DNA from: Mycolicibacterium aurum
GTDB taxonomy: Bacteria; Actinomycetota; Actinomycetes; Mycobacteriales; Mycobacteriaceae
Reading direction: 5' to 3'
Assembly: GCF_900637195.1 (NCBI RefSeq)
Contig: NZ_LR134356.1
Coordinates: forward strand, 1,984,001-2,048,000
Length of the DNA stretch: 64,000 nt
Shown here: positions 57,524-64,000 of the stretch, one piece after another
Numbering within the stretch: position 1 is the stretch's first letter
Layout of the letters: the number at the start of each line of letters is the position of its first letter
Notes under the pieces: model-generated
What the model saw: only the letters and a program-made list of their open reading frames with translations
Databases searched by the model: none
What the model was told of the DNA's origin: nothing
Program-made: the position numbers and the translations under genes

Positions 57524-59074
57524 TCACGCCGTGGTGCTGGGCTGTCGCTGCTTGCCGGTGGCCGGGTCGTAATTCTCCCAGAACGTGGCGTTCTTGATGC
57601 CGAGAGCCAACGGGTCGAACGTCGGGTCCAGTCCGTCTTTCTTCTGCTTCTCGTAGTCCCACAGGGCTTTGTACGCGGGCTGCTGCAGGATGATGATGCC
57701 GATGATGTTGAGCCAGGCCATCAGACCGACGCCGATGTCGCCCAGCGTCCACGCATCGGATGCGGTCGACACGGCACCCATGGTGACCGACACCAGGATC
57801 AGCGCCTGCAGCAGCATCGTCGTGTTCGACCCGACGGTGCCCCTGATGACGGGGACGTCCACGGTGTTGGCCTTGCCGAGTAGGAAGCGCAGATTGGTCT
57901 CCGCCATGTAGTAGTAGGCGATGATCGTGGTGATGCAGAAGAATGCGAGCGAGATCGCGATGAAGCTGGAGCCGGCCCCGCTCCACAGGGTGTCGAAACC
58001 GGCCTGGGCGAACGTCGGACCGACCTCGGCGCCGGCCGGCAGGATCGAGCCGCCTTCGGAGATGATCGCGCCGTCGGCGCTCTCACCCTCGAACACCCGG
58101 TACGCCCCGGTGGACAGGATCAGGAAGCCGGTCGCCGAGCAGATGAACAGCGTGTCGACGTAGACGGCGAACGCCTGCACCAGGCCCTGCTTGGCCGGAT
58201 GCGACACCTCTGCGGCGGCCGCGGCGTGCGGACCGGTGCCCTGGCCCGCCTCGTTGGAATAGATGCCGCGTTTGACGCCCCACATGACCGCCGACCCGAG
58301 GATCGCGCCGAAGGCCGAGTCCAGGCCGAACGCGCTGGAGAAGATCAGCGAGAGCACGCCGGGGATCTCCCCGGCGTTCATCAGCACGATGATGAGTGCG
58401 AGCACGATGTAGACGACGGCCATGAACGGCACGACGATCGAGGCGAACGTCGCGATGCGCTTGACCCCGCCGATGATCACGAAGGCCAACACGATCACGA
58501 TGCCGACGGCCACCCACCACTTGGACCACCCCCAGGCGGAGTTCATCGCCGAGGCCATCGAGTTGGACTGCACGCTGGGTAGCAGCAGGCCCATCGCCAG
58601 GATGGTGACCGCCGCGAAGACGTAGCCGTACACCTTCATCGCGGGCGCCGCGGCGGTGTTCGCGAAGGCCCTGCTGAGGTAGTAGGCCGGCCCGCCGCGG
58701 TACTCACCGGTGAGTGGATCCTTGGTCTTGTAGATCTGGCCGAGCGTGCACTCGACGAACGAGGTGGACGCACCGAGGAAGGCGACCATCCACATCCAGA
58801 ACAGTGCGCCGGGTCCGCCGAACGCGATGGCGGTGGCGACACCGGCGATGTTGCCCGTCCCGACCCGGCCGGCGAGCGACATGGTGAGCGCCTGGAAACT
58901 CGAGATGCCCGACGGCGAGGTCTCGCCCTTGAGCATCAGCCGGATCATCTCGGGCACTTGCCGCACCTGGACGAAACGGGACCGGATGGAGAAGTAGACC
59001 CCTGCGGCCAGGCACAGGTAGACCAGCGCATTGCTCCAGATGTAGCCGTTGACGGTGCTCAGGAATTCCGACAA
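57524..59074 (-). CDS. Sodium:alanine symporter family (AGCS) transporter
   Basis: A 516-aa membrane carrier with about 11 helices: SLAGRVGTGNIAGVATAIAFGGPGALFWMWM, the SNEAGQGTGPHAAAA signature of AGCS and the N-terminal YIWSNALVYLCLAAGVYFS. It takes up alanine or glycine with Na+. Start is TTG 59074 with GGGGA 7 nt upstream. Not in the M. tuberculosis block as I recall it. Confidence 0.92.
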   Translation of the reverse strand: MSEFLSTVNGYIWSNALVYLCLAAGVYFSIRSRFVQVRQVPEMIRLMLKGETSPSGISSFQALTMSLAGRVGTGNIAGVATAIAFGGPGALFWMWMVAFLGASTSFVECTLGQIYKTKDPLTGEYRGGPAYYLSRAFANTAAAPAMKVYGYVFAAVTILAMGLLLPSVQSNSMASAMNSAWGWSKWWVAVGIVIVLAFVIIGGVKRIATFASIVVPFMAVVYIVLALIIVLMNAGEIPGVLSLIFSSAFGLDSAFGAILGSAVMWGVKRGIYSNEAGQGTGPHAAAAAEVSHPAKQGLVQAFAVYVDTLFICSATGFLILSTGAYRVFEGESADGAIISEGGSILPAGAEVGPTFAQAGFDTLWSGAGSSFIAISLAFFCITTIIAYYYMAETNLRFLLGKANTVDVPVIRGTVGSNTTMLLQALILVSVTMGAVSTASDAWTLGDIGVGLMAWLNIIGIIILQQPAYKALWDYEKQKKDGLDPTFDPLALGIKNATFWENYDPATGKQRQPSTTA

Positions 59075-59186
59075 GATCGCGTCCCCTCACTGGGCGGGCA
59101 GGTCGATACCGTTCCGCAGGGATACTTCCAGCATCAGGAAAGGAATGTGTTGCACTCCTGTGAACCCGCTGTAAGCCTGCTGCTGA

Positions 59187-59201
59187 GCCGCTGGTAGCGG
59201 C
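59187..59201 (-). terminator. Hairpin after the beta-propeller lipoprotein gene
   Basis: GCCGCT-ACC-AGCGGC on the minus strand, 3 nt past the stop codon. Perfect 6-bp stem, no T tract. It sits in a 130-bp gap before the AGCS transporter gene and probably insulates the two genes. Confidence 0.5.
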
Positions 59202-59204
59202 CTG

Positions 59205-60494
59205 TTAATCGGGTGCGAATCCGTAGACCTGACCCTCGCTGGTTGCGGTGACGACGCGTCCGTCATGGCCGATCGAGACCCCGACCGGCCATCCGGAGGC
59301 GTTCGGCAGAGGATAGGTGCCGACGACGTTGCCGTCCCCGAGGGTGAACACCGCCAGCGCCATGCCGGGCGAGTCCTCGGCGCCGTCGCGGATGACCGTG
59401 TAGCCGAGGCGGGCCAGGCTGGACGTGGTCAGCGGCGAGGTGTCGTCCCGCGTCCAGACGATGTCGCCCTCCTCGGCGGTGTCGCGCACCGCGGTCAGCC
59501 GCGCTCCCGGCCCGCCGCCTGCGATGACCAGTCCGTCGGGGGTGACCGACGGCGGGGTCTGGGCCAGGTAGTTCAGCGGAACCGACCACCGCGCGGTGCC
59601 GTCGTCGCTGTTGATCGCCCACAGGTTCTCGTCACGACCGCTGACGTACACCGTCGATCCGTCGGCCGACAGCACCGGGCTGGCCAGCGGCCCGCCGCCG
59701 ACGGCGTCGCTGGTCCATTCCCGAGTGAACTGCGGGGTCTGGCCCTGCCGGTAGCGAAGACCGACCAGCACCGGTTTGTCCGCGCCCGGTTCCCACAGCG
59801 TGAGGACCACCATGCCGGTCGCGCCGGAGTAGGCCGGCGCCGCGGCCACCGGGCACTCCGGGCCGCCGCGCTGACAGTCGCCGAGCCCGCGCTCGGAGTC
59901 GGTCGGGTCGAGTCCCGCGACCAGGTCCAGCGACGTGCCGGTCACCGTCCCGCGGTGGGCGTCGAACACGAGAACCTGACCGAGGTGGGTGACGACGAGC
60001 AGGTGACCGGGAGCCAGCAGCCGTGCCGTCATCGGCATACCGATCACCGGCCGGCGCCACCGGACCCACTGGGTGGACGGATACGACATCACCAGGCCGG
60101 GCTGACCGATGTAGAGGTTGTCGAAGCCGTCGAACAGCGGGCTCGCGAAACCGCCGCCCGGGAACAGCCTGGTGCACCAGCGCTGCCGTCCGCGGTTGTC
60201 GCTCTCCCAGACCATGAGCGAGCAGCCCCCGTCGGTCTGGGCGTTGACGGCGAGGTAGTTCCCGGACCCGAGCGCCACCTGGGCCGCGAGACGGCCCTTG
60301 ACCGACCGTCCCCACTCCAGCCGAAGCGTCTGCGACCCGCTCACCGGTGAGTGGCTGCTGTTCGCCGCATCGGCGTACTGGGCGGCCCAGCCCGTCGCCG
60401 GGTGCGCGTCGACCCAGGCGTCGGTGTCGCTGCAGCCGGCCAGCGCACCAGCGACCAGGGCCGTTGTGGCCAACGCGATGATTCGCCGGAGCAC
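59205..60494 (-). CDS. PQQ-like beta-propeller lipoprotein (Rv3035-like)
   Basis: A 429-aa protein with lipobox LAGC (Cys21). Repeats of the type DDGTARWSVPL, GQVLVFDAHRG and FDNLYIGQPG indicate an 7-8 bladed beta-propeller as in BamB or quinoproteins. GTG 60494 follows GGAAGGGA. It matches Rv3035. Role outside the membrane, perhaps in cell-envelope protein assembly. Confidence 0.88.
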   Translation of the reverse strand: MLRRIIALATTALVAGALAGCSDTDAWVDAHPATGWAAQYADAANSSHSPVSGSQTLRLEWGRSVKGRLAAQVALGSGNYLAVNAQTDGGCSLMVWESDNRGRQRWCTRLFPGGGFASPLFDGFDNLYIGQPGLVMSYPSTQWVRWRRPVIGMPMTARLLAPGHLLVVTHLGQVLVFDAHRGTVTGTSLDLVAGLDPTDSERGLGDCQRGGPECPVAAAPAYSGATGMVVLTLWEPGADKPVLVGLRYRQGQTPQFTREWTSDAVGGGPLASPVLSADGSTVYVSGRDENLWAINSDDGTARWSVPLNYLAQTPPSVTPDGLVIAGGGPGARLTAVRDTAEEGDIVWTRDDTSPLTTSSLARLGYTVIRDGAEDSPGMALAVFTLGDGNVVGTYPLPNASGWPVGVSIGHDGRVVTATSEGQVYGFAPD

Positions 60495-60577
60495 GCGGTC
60501 CCTTCCGATTTCTCGTCAGCGTCCTGGGGCCGACTTCTTTCGAACCCACGTGAGGGTAACCGTTAGGCTTTCCGGCC

Positions 60578-61315
60578 ATGACGACGATGTGGGGCGCGCC
60601 GCTGCACAAACGCTGGCGAGGCTCGCGCTTGCGGGATCCGCGTCAAGCCAACTTCCTCACCCTGGCCTCGTTGCGGTGGGTCATCACCCATCGCGCCTAC
60701 ACACCGTGGTACCTCGTGCGTTACTGGCGTCTGCTGAAGTTCAAGCTCGCCAACCCGCACATCATCACCCGCGGCATGGTGTTCCTCGGCAAGGGAGTCG
60801 AGATCCAGGCGACGCCGGAGTTGTCCCAGATGGAGATCGGACGGTGGGTCCACATCGGCGACAAGAACACCATCCGATGCCACGAGGGATCCCTGCGGAT
60901 CGGCGACAAGGTGGTGCTCGGGCGCGACAACGTGATCAACACCTATCTGGACATCGAGCTGGGCGACTCGGTCCTGATGGCCGACTGGTGCTACATCTGC
61001 GACTTCGACCACAGAATGGACAGCATCGAGCTGCCGATCAAGGACCAGGGCATCGTCAAAGGCCCGGTGCGGATCGGGCCCGACACCTGGGTGGGTGTGA
61101 AGGTCTCGGTACTGCGCAACACCGTCGTCGGCCGGGGCTGCGTGCTGGGATCGCACGCCGTCGTCCGCGGTGAGATCCCGGATTTCTCGATCGCCGTGGG
61201 AGCGCCCGCCAAGGTCGTGAAGAACCGCAAGCTGTCCTGGGAGACGTCGGCGGCACAGCGTGCCGAGCTCGCAGCCGCGCTGGCCGACATCGAACGCAAG
61301 AAAGCTGCCCGCTGA
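60578..61315 (+). CDS. Hexapeptide-repeat acyltransferase (Rv3034c-like)
   Basis: A 245-aa left-handed beta-helix acetyltransferase: repeats IGRWVHIGDKNTIRCHEGSL, IGDKVVLGRDNVINT, IGPDTWVGVKVSVLRNTVVGRGCVLGSHAVV. N-terminal 60 residues basic and helical. TAGGCT at 60564-60569 is 8 nt before ATG 60578. It probably O-acetylates or succinylates a cell-wall sugar, as this enzyme lies next to glucan genes. Confidence 0.9.
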   Translation: MTTMWGAPLHKRWRGSRLRDPRQANFLTLASLRWVITHRAYTPWYLVRYWRLLKFKLANPHIITRGMVFLGKGVEIQATPELSQMEIGRWVHIGDKNTIRCHEGSLRIGDKVVLGRDNVINTYLDIELGDSVLMADWCYICDFDHRMDSIELPIKDQGIVKGPVRIGPDTWVGVKVSVLRNTVVGRGCVLGSHAVVRGEIPDFSIAVGAPAKVVKNRKLSWETSAAQRAELAAALADIERKKAAR

Positions 61316-61363
61316 TCCCCACAAGCTCTGCACGCGTGCCGGGTAGGTGACAGCATTTCCCTG

Positions 61364-62872
61364 GTGACCACAGGGACACCGCAGACCATCGCCTACCCCG
61401 CGCCGGACGCGCACCCCTATCGGCGGGACGAGGCACCGCTGGATCCGTTCGTCATCGTGTTGTTCGGCGCAACCGGCGACCTGGCCAAGCGCAAGCTGAT
61501 ACCCGGCATGGCCTACCTGGACCAGTCCGAGCTTGCGCCGCACATCCAGGTCATCGGGACCTCGCTGGAGGACCTCACCGACGACGAGTTCCGTGCGGTG
61601 GCCAAGGAGGCCGTCGAGAAGTACGGCACCCACAAGCTCACCGACGAGCAGTGGGACAACTTCGCCAAGATCCTCACCTACGTGCCGCAGGGGGCCGGTC
61701 CGCAGGCCCTGGCCACCGCCGTCGCGGAGGCCGAGAAGCAGCTCGGCGGAAATGGCAACGTGCAGCGCCTGCACTATCTTTCGGTGCCGCCGAAGGCTGC
61801 GCGGGCGGTCATCACGATGCTCCGGGAGGCGAACCTCGTCGAGCGATCGCGGGTGGTGATGGAGAAGCCGTTCGGCACGGATCTGGCCAGCGCGGTCGCG
61901 CTGAACCACTTCGTGCACGAGACCTTCAAGGAACGGCAGATCTTCCGCATCGACCACTTCCTCGGCAAGGAGGCGGCGCAGAACATCCTGGCGTTCCGGT
62001 TCGCCAACGGCTTGTTCGAGCCCATCTGGAACCGCAACTTCATCGATCACATCCAGATCGACATCCCCGAAACCCTCGGCCTCGACGAGCGGGCCAATTT
62101 CTACGAGAGCACCGGTGCCTACAAGGACATGGTCGTCACCCACCTGTTCCAGGTGATGGCGTTCGTGGTGATGGAGCCGCCCACCGCGCTGGAGCCCCGC
62201 GCGATCAGCGAGGAGAAGAACAAGGTCTTCCGGTCCATGCTCCCGATCAAGTGTGCCGACGTGGTTCGCGGCCAGTTCGCCGGTTATCGCGAACTTGACG
62301 GTGTGGCAAGGGATTCCGATACCGAGACGTTCATCGCGCTCAAGGTTGGCATCGACAACTGGCGGTGGGCGGGTGTGCCGGTGTACCTGCGTACGGGCAA
62401 GCAGTTGGCCGAAGGGATGCGCATCATCTCGATCGCCTTCAAGGAAGCCCCGCGCACGATGTTCCCGGCCGGATCGGGGGTGGGCTCCCAGGGGCCCGAC
62501 CATCTGACGTTCGACCTGGCCGACGCGTCGAAGGTCTCGCTGTCGTTCTACGGGAAGAAGCCTGGACCAGGCATGAAGCTGGAGAAGCTGTCGATGCAGT
62601 TCTCCACCCAGGAGACCGAACAGGTCGGCGACGTCCTGGAGGCCTACGAGCGCCTGATCCTCGACGCCATGCGCGGCGACCACACGCTGTTCACCACCGC
62701 CGAGGGCATCGAATCCCTGTGGGAGCGTTCGGTGGAACTGATCGAGGACCCGCCGCCGGTGAAGCAGTATCAGCCCGGGACGTGGGGCCCCAACTCCATC
62801 CACCAGTTGATCGCGCCCAACGCGTGGCGGCTGCCGTTCGAGCGGGCGTGGCGCGAGAAGAAGGCCCGCTGA
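61364..62872 (+). CDS. zwf: Glucose-6-phosphate 1-dehydrogenase
   Basis: A 502-aa enzyme of the oxidative pentose phosphate pathway. Coenzyme motif GATGDLAKRKL, catalytic RIDHFLGKE, EKPFGTD and the C-terminal LILDAMRGDHTLF. GTG 61364 is the start; 48 nt after the acyltransferase. In M. tuberculosis, zwf is not at this place as I recall, so it is a relocation or an extra copy. Confidence 0.95.
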   Translation: MTTGTPQTIAYPAPDAHPYRRDEAPLDPFVIVLFGATGDLAKRKLIPGMAYLDQSELAPHIQVIGTSLEDLTDDEFRAVAKEAVEKYGTHKLTDEQWDNFAKILTYVPQGAGPQALATAVAEAEKQLGGNGNVQRLHYLSVPPKAARAVITMLREANLVERSRVVMEKPFGTDLASAVALNHFVHETFKERQIFRIDHFLGKEAAQNILAFRFANGLFEPIWNRNFIDHIQIDIPETLGLDERANFYESTGAYKDMVVTHLFQVMAFVVMEPPTALEPRAISEEKNKVFRSMLPIKCADVVRGQFAGYRELDGVARDSDTETFIALKVGIDNWRWAGVPVYLRTGKQLAEGMRIISIAFKEAPRTMFPAGSGVGSQGPDHLTFDLADASKVSLSFYGKKPGPGMKLEKLSMQFSTQETEQVGDVLEAYERLILDAMRGDHTLFTTAEGIESLWERSVELIEDPPPVKQYQPGTWGPNSIHQLIAPNAWRLPFERAWREKKAR

Positions 62873-62881
62873 GGTCTGGCG

Positions 62882-64000
62882 TCACCGCCCCGGCAGCGGG
62901 CGTTCCACGATCGGCCGGCGCGGCTGAGCCCGGCGCTCGCCCCGTTTGGCGGCCAGGTACACCTGGCAGGTCTCGGCGGTCACCGTGTGCCACGCGAAGT
63001 CGGACGTGAGCCGCTCCCGCGCGGCCGTGGCCCGCTGCTGCGCCGCCGCGGGCGAGTCGAGCAGCGCGCGCACGGCGTCGGCGAGTGCCGCCACGTCGCC
63101 CGGTGGGTAGGACAGCCCGGTCACACCGTCGATGACGGCTTCGCCGAGCCCGCCCGCGGTGGAGGTCACCAGCGGCGTGCCCGCCGCGGCGGCTTCCAGT
63201 GCGACGATGCCGAACGGCTCGTAGTGGGAGGGCAGAACGGCCGCATCCGCGCGGTGCAGGAGCGCCAGTAGCTGTGAATGATCGACGCGACCAACGAATT
63301 TCGTCGCCTTGAGCACTTTGTGCTTGCGGGCCTGCTCCGTCAGGAAGTCCAGCTGGGTTCCGTCGCCTGCGATCGTGAGGGTGGTGCCCGGGTGGGTGCG
63401 CCGGATCCTGGGCAGCGCGGCGATGGCGTCGTGCACGCCCTTCTCGTACTCCAGGCGGCCGAAATAGAGCAGCTCCGCCGGACCCGGGTGCGGGAGACGA
63501 GCGGCGAACGGCCAACCGTCGGTGTCGATTCCGTTGGGAATGACCGCGATGTCTGCGAGGTCCGGTCCGAACAGCGCGGTGATCTCGTCACGCATCGACG
63601 CCGAGCAGGCGATCAACGAATCCGAGTCGTGCACCAGCCACGACTCCAGCGAGTGCACCTGCCGGCTCACCGCGCCCGAAACCCACCCGGAGTGTCTCCC
63701 CGCCTCGGTGGCGTGGATCGTGGAAACCAAAGGCACGTCGAAGAATTGCGCCAGCGCGACGGCGGGGTTGGCGACCAGCCAGTCGTGGGCGTGCACGATA
63801 TCGGGCCGCCAGTCGGCAAGGACGAGTCCGGCGCGGACCATGGCGTGGCCCATGGCAAGGATCCAGGCCATCATGTCGGTCGCGAAGGTGAACTCGTGCG
63901 GGTCCTCCGCGGCCGCGATCACCCGGACGCCCTCGTGCACCTCGTCGGTGGTCGGATGCGTCTGCGGATCGGTGCCGGTGGGCCGGCGACTGAGTACGAC
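62882..64000 (-). CDS. Glycosyltransferase 4-family glucan synthase (Rv3032-like), N-terminus outside
   Basis: The frame runs from the right edge, 373 codons including the stop, N-terminal domain incomplete. Residues match Rv3032 in detail as I recall it: HDWLVANPAVALAQFFDVP, IHATEAGRHSGWVSGA, SACSAS-type motif ACSASMRDE, the donor-site ExxxxxGxxxxE in PSHYEPFGIVALEAAAAG and a C-terminal PIVERPLPG. It elongates alpha-1,4-glucan or methylglucose lipopolysaccharide. Convergent with zwf (9-bp gap). Confidence 0.93.
   Translation of the reverse strand, partial: VVLSRRPTGTDPQTHPTTDEVHEGVRVIAAAEDPHEFTFATDMMAWILAMGHAMVRAGLVLADWRPDIVHAHDWLVANPAVALAQFFDVPLVSTIHATEAGRHSGWVSGAVSRQVHSLESWLVHDSDSLIACSASMRDEITALFGPDLADIAVIPNGIDTDGWPFAARLPHPGPAELLYFGRLEYEKGVHDAIAALPRIRRTHPGTTLTIAGDGTQLDFLTEQARKHKVLKATKFVGRVDHSQLLALLHRADAAVLPSHYEPFGIVALEAAAAGTPLVTSTAGGLGEAVIDGVTGLSYPPGDVAALADAVRALLDSPAAAQQRATAARERLTSDFAWHTVTAETCQVYLAAKRGERRAQPRRPIVERPLPGR

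Overview
The window looks like the chromosome of a rapidly growing mycobacterium (Mycolicibacterium-type). The DNA is GC-rich, GTG and TTG starts are common, and stop/start overlaps of the ATGA, GTGA and TGATG type are frequent. The backbone genes follow the order I remember for M. tuberculosis Rv3059 (cyp136) to Rv3032, read in mirror orientation: cyp136, TetR, SDR, dinB2, TetR, FMN reductase, nrdHIE, TetR, monooxygenase, nrdF2, small proteins, adhC, fecB, ctaD, serB2, ABC ATPase, Nudix, echA17, two methyltransferases, a TB22.2-like secreted protein, a beta-propeller lipoprotein, a hexapeptide acyltransferase and an Rv3032-like glucan glycosyltransferase. This synteny is recalled, not computed.

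Layout. 0-7 kb: P450/TetR divergent pair with two palindromes, then the TetR-dinB2-AAA ATPase operon. 7.1-10.4 kb: class Ib ribonucleotide reductase nrdHIE behind a long leader with a pair of NrdR-like boxes; nrdF2 at 21.2 kb carries a matching pair. 10.5-18.6 kb: accessory genes (two VOC proteins, a DUF5997-like/LysR-domain pair, a SUKH protein, an SDR, and a solute-binding protein-TetR-ureohydrolase operon). 22.6-25.9 kb: a sensor kinase, a stand-alone receiver and a NarL-type regulator. 26-31.3 kb: a three-subunit molybdenum hydroxylase and an APC permease.

The most notable part is 33.0-45.5 kb, lying between homologues of adhC and fecB, which are neighbours in M. tuberculosis as I remember it. 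Eleven genes on the + strand, joined by overlaps or gaps of at most 2 nt, encode a dipeptide-type ABC importer (fused ATPase, two permeases, lipoprotein receptor), an isochorismatase-family hydrolase, a metallo-beta-lactamase-fold hydrolase, allantoinase, a hydantoin/allantoin racemase-family protein with one catalytic cysteine replaced by glycine, allantoicase, an unrecognised 174-aa protein and a 2-oxoglutarate/Fe(II) oxygenase. A divergent TetR gene strongly resembles the nitrogen regulator AmtR, and the 215-bp gap holds two sites of the form CTRT-N6-AYAG. I read this as a nitrogen-controlled ureide uptake and degradation operon with several steps not explained by standard allantoin catabolism. 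A second, related receptor sits 24 kb away (14.1 kb) beside an agmatinase/guanidinase-family gene and has no permease of its own.

46.8-64 kb is mostly housekeeping (ctaD, serB2, lipid and transport genes, zwf), with a MocR regulator/YczE membrane protein insertion (49.8-52.2 kb), a Na+/alanine-type symporter and a G6P dehydrogenase as additions to the backbone. Many genes have a TANNNT element 6-8 nt before the start codon, typical of leaderless mycobacterial mRNAs. I found no tRNA, rRNA, CRISPR array, insertion sequence or phage gene.
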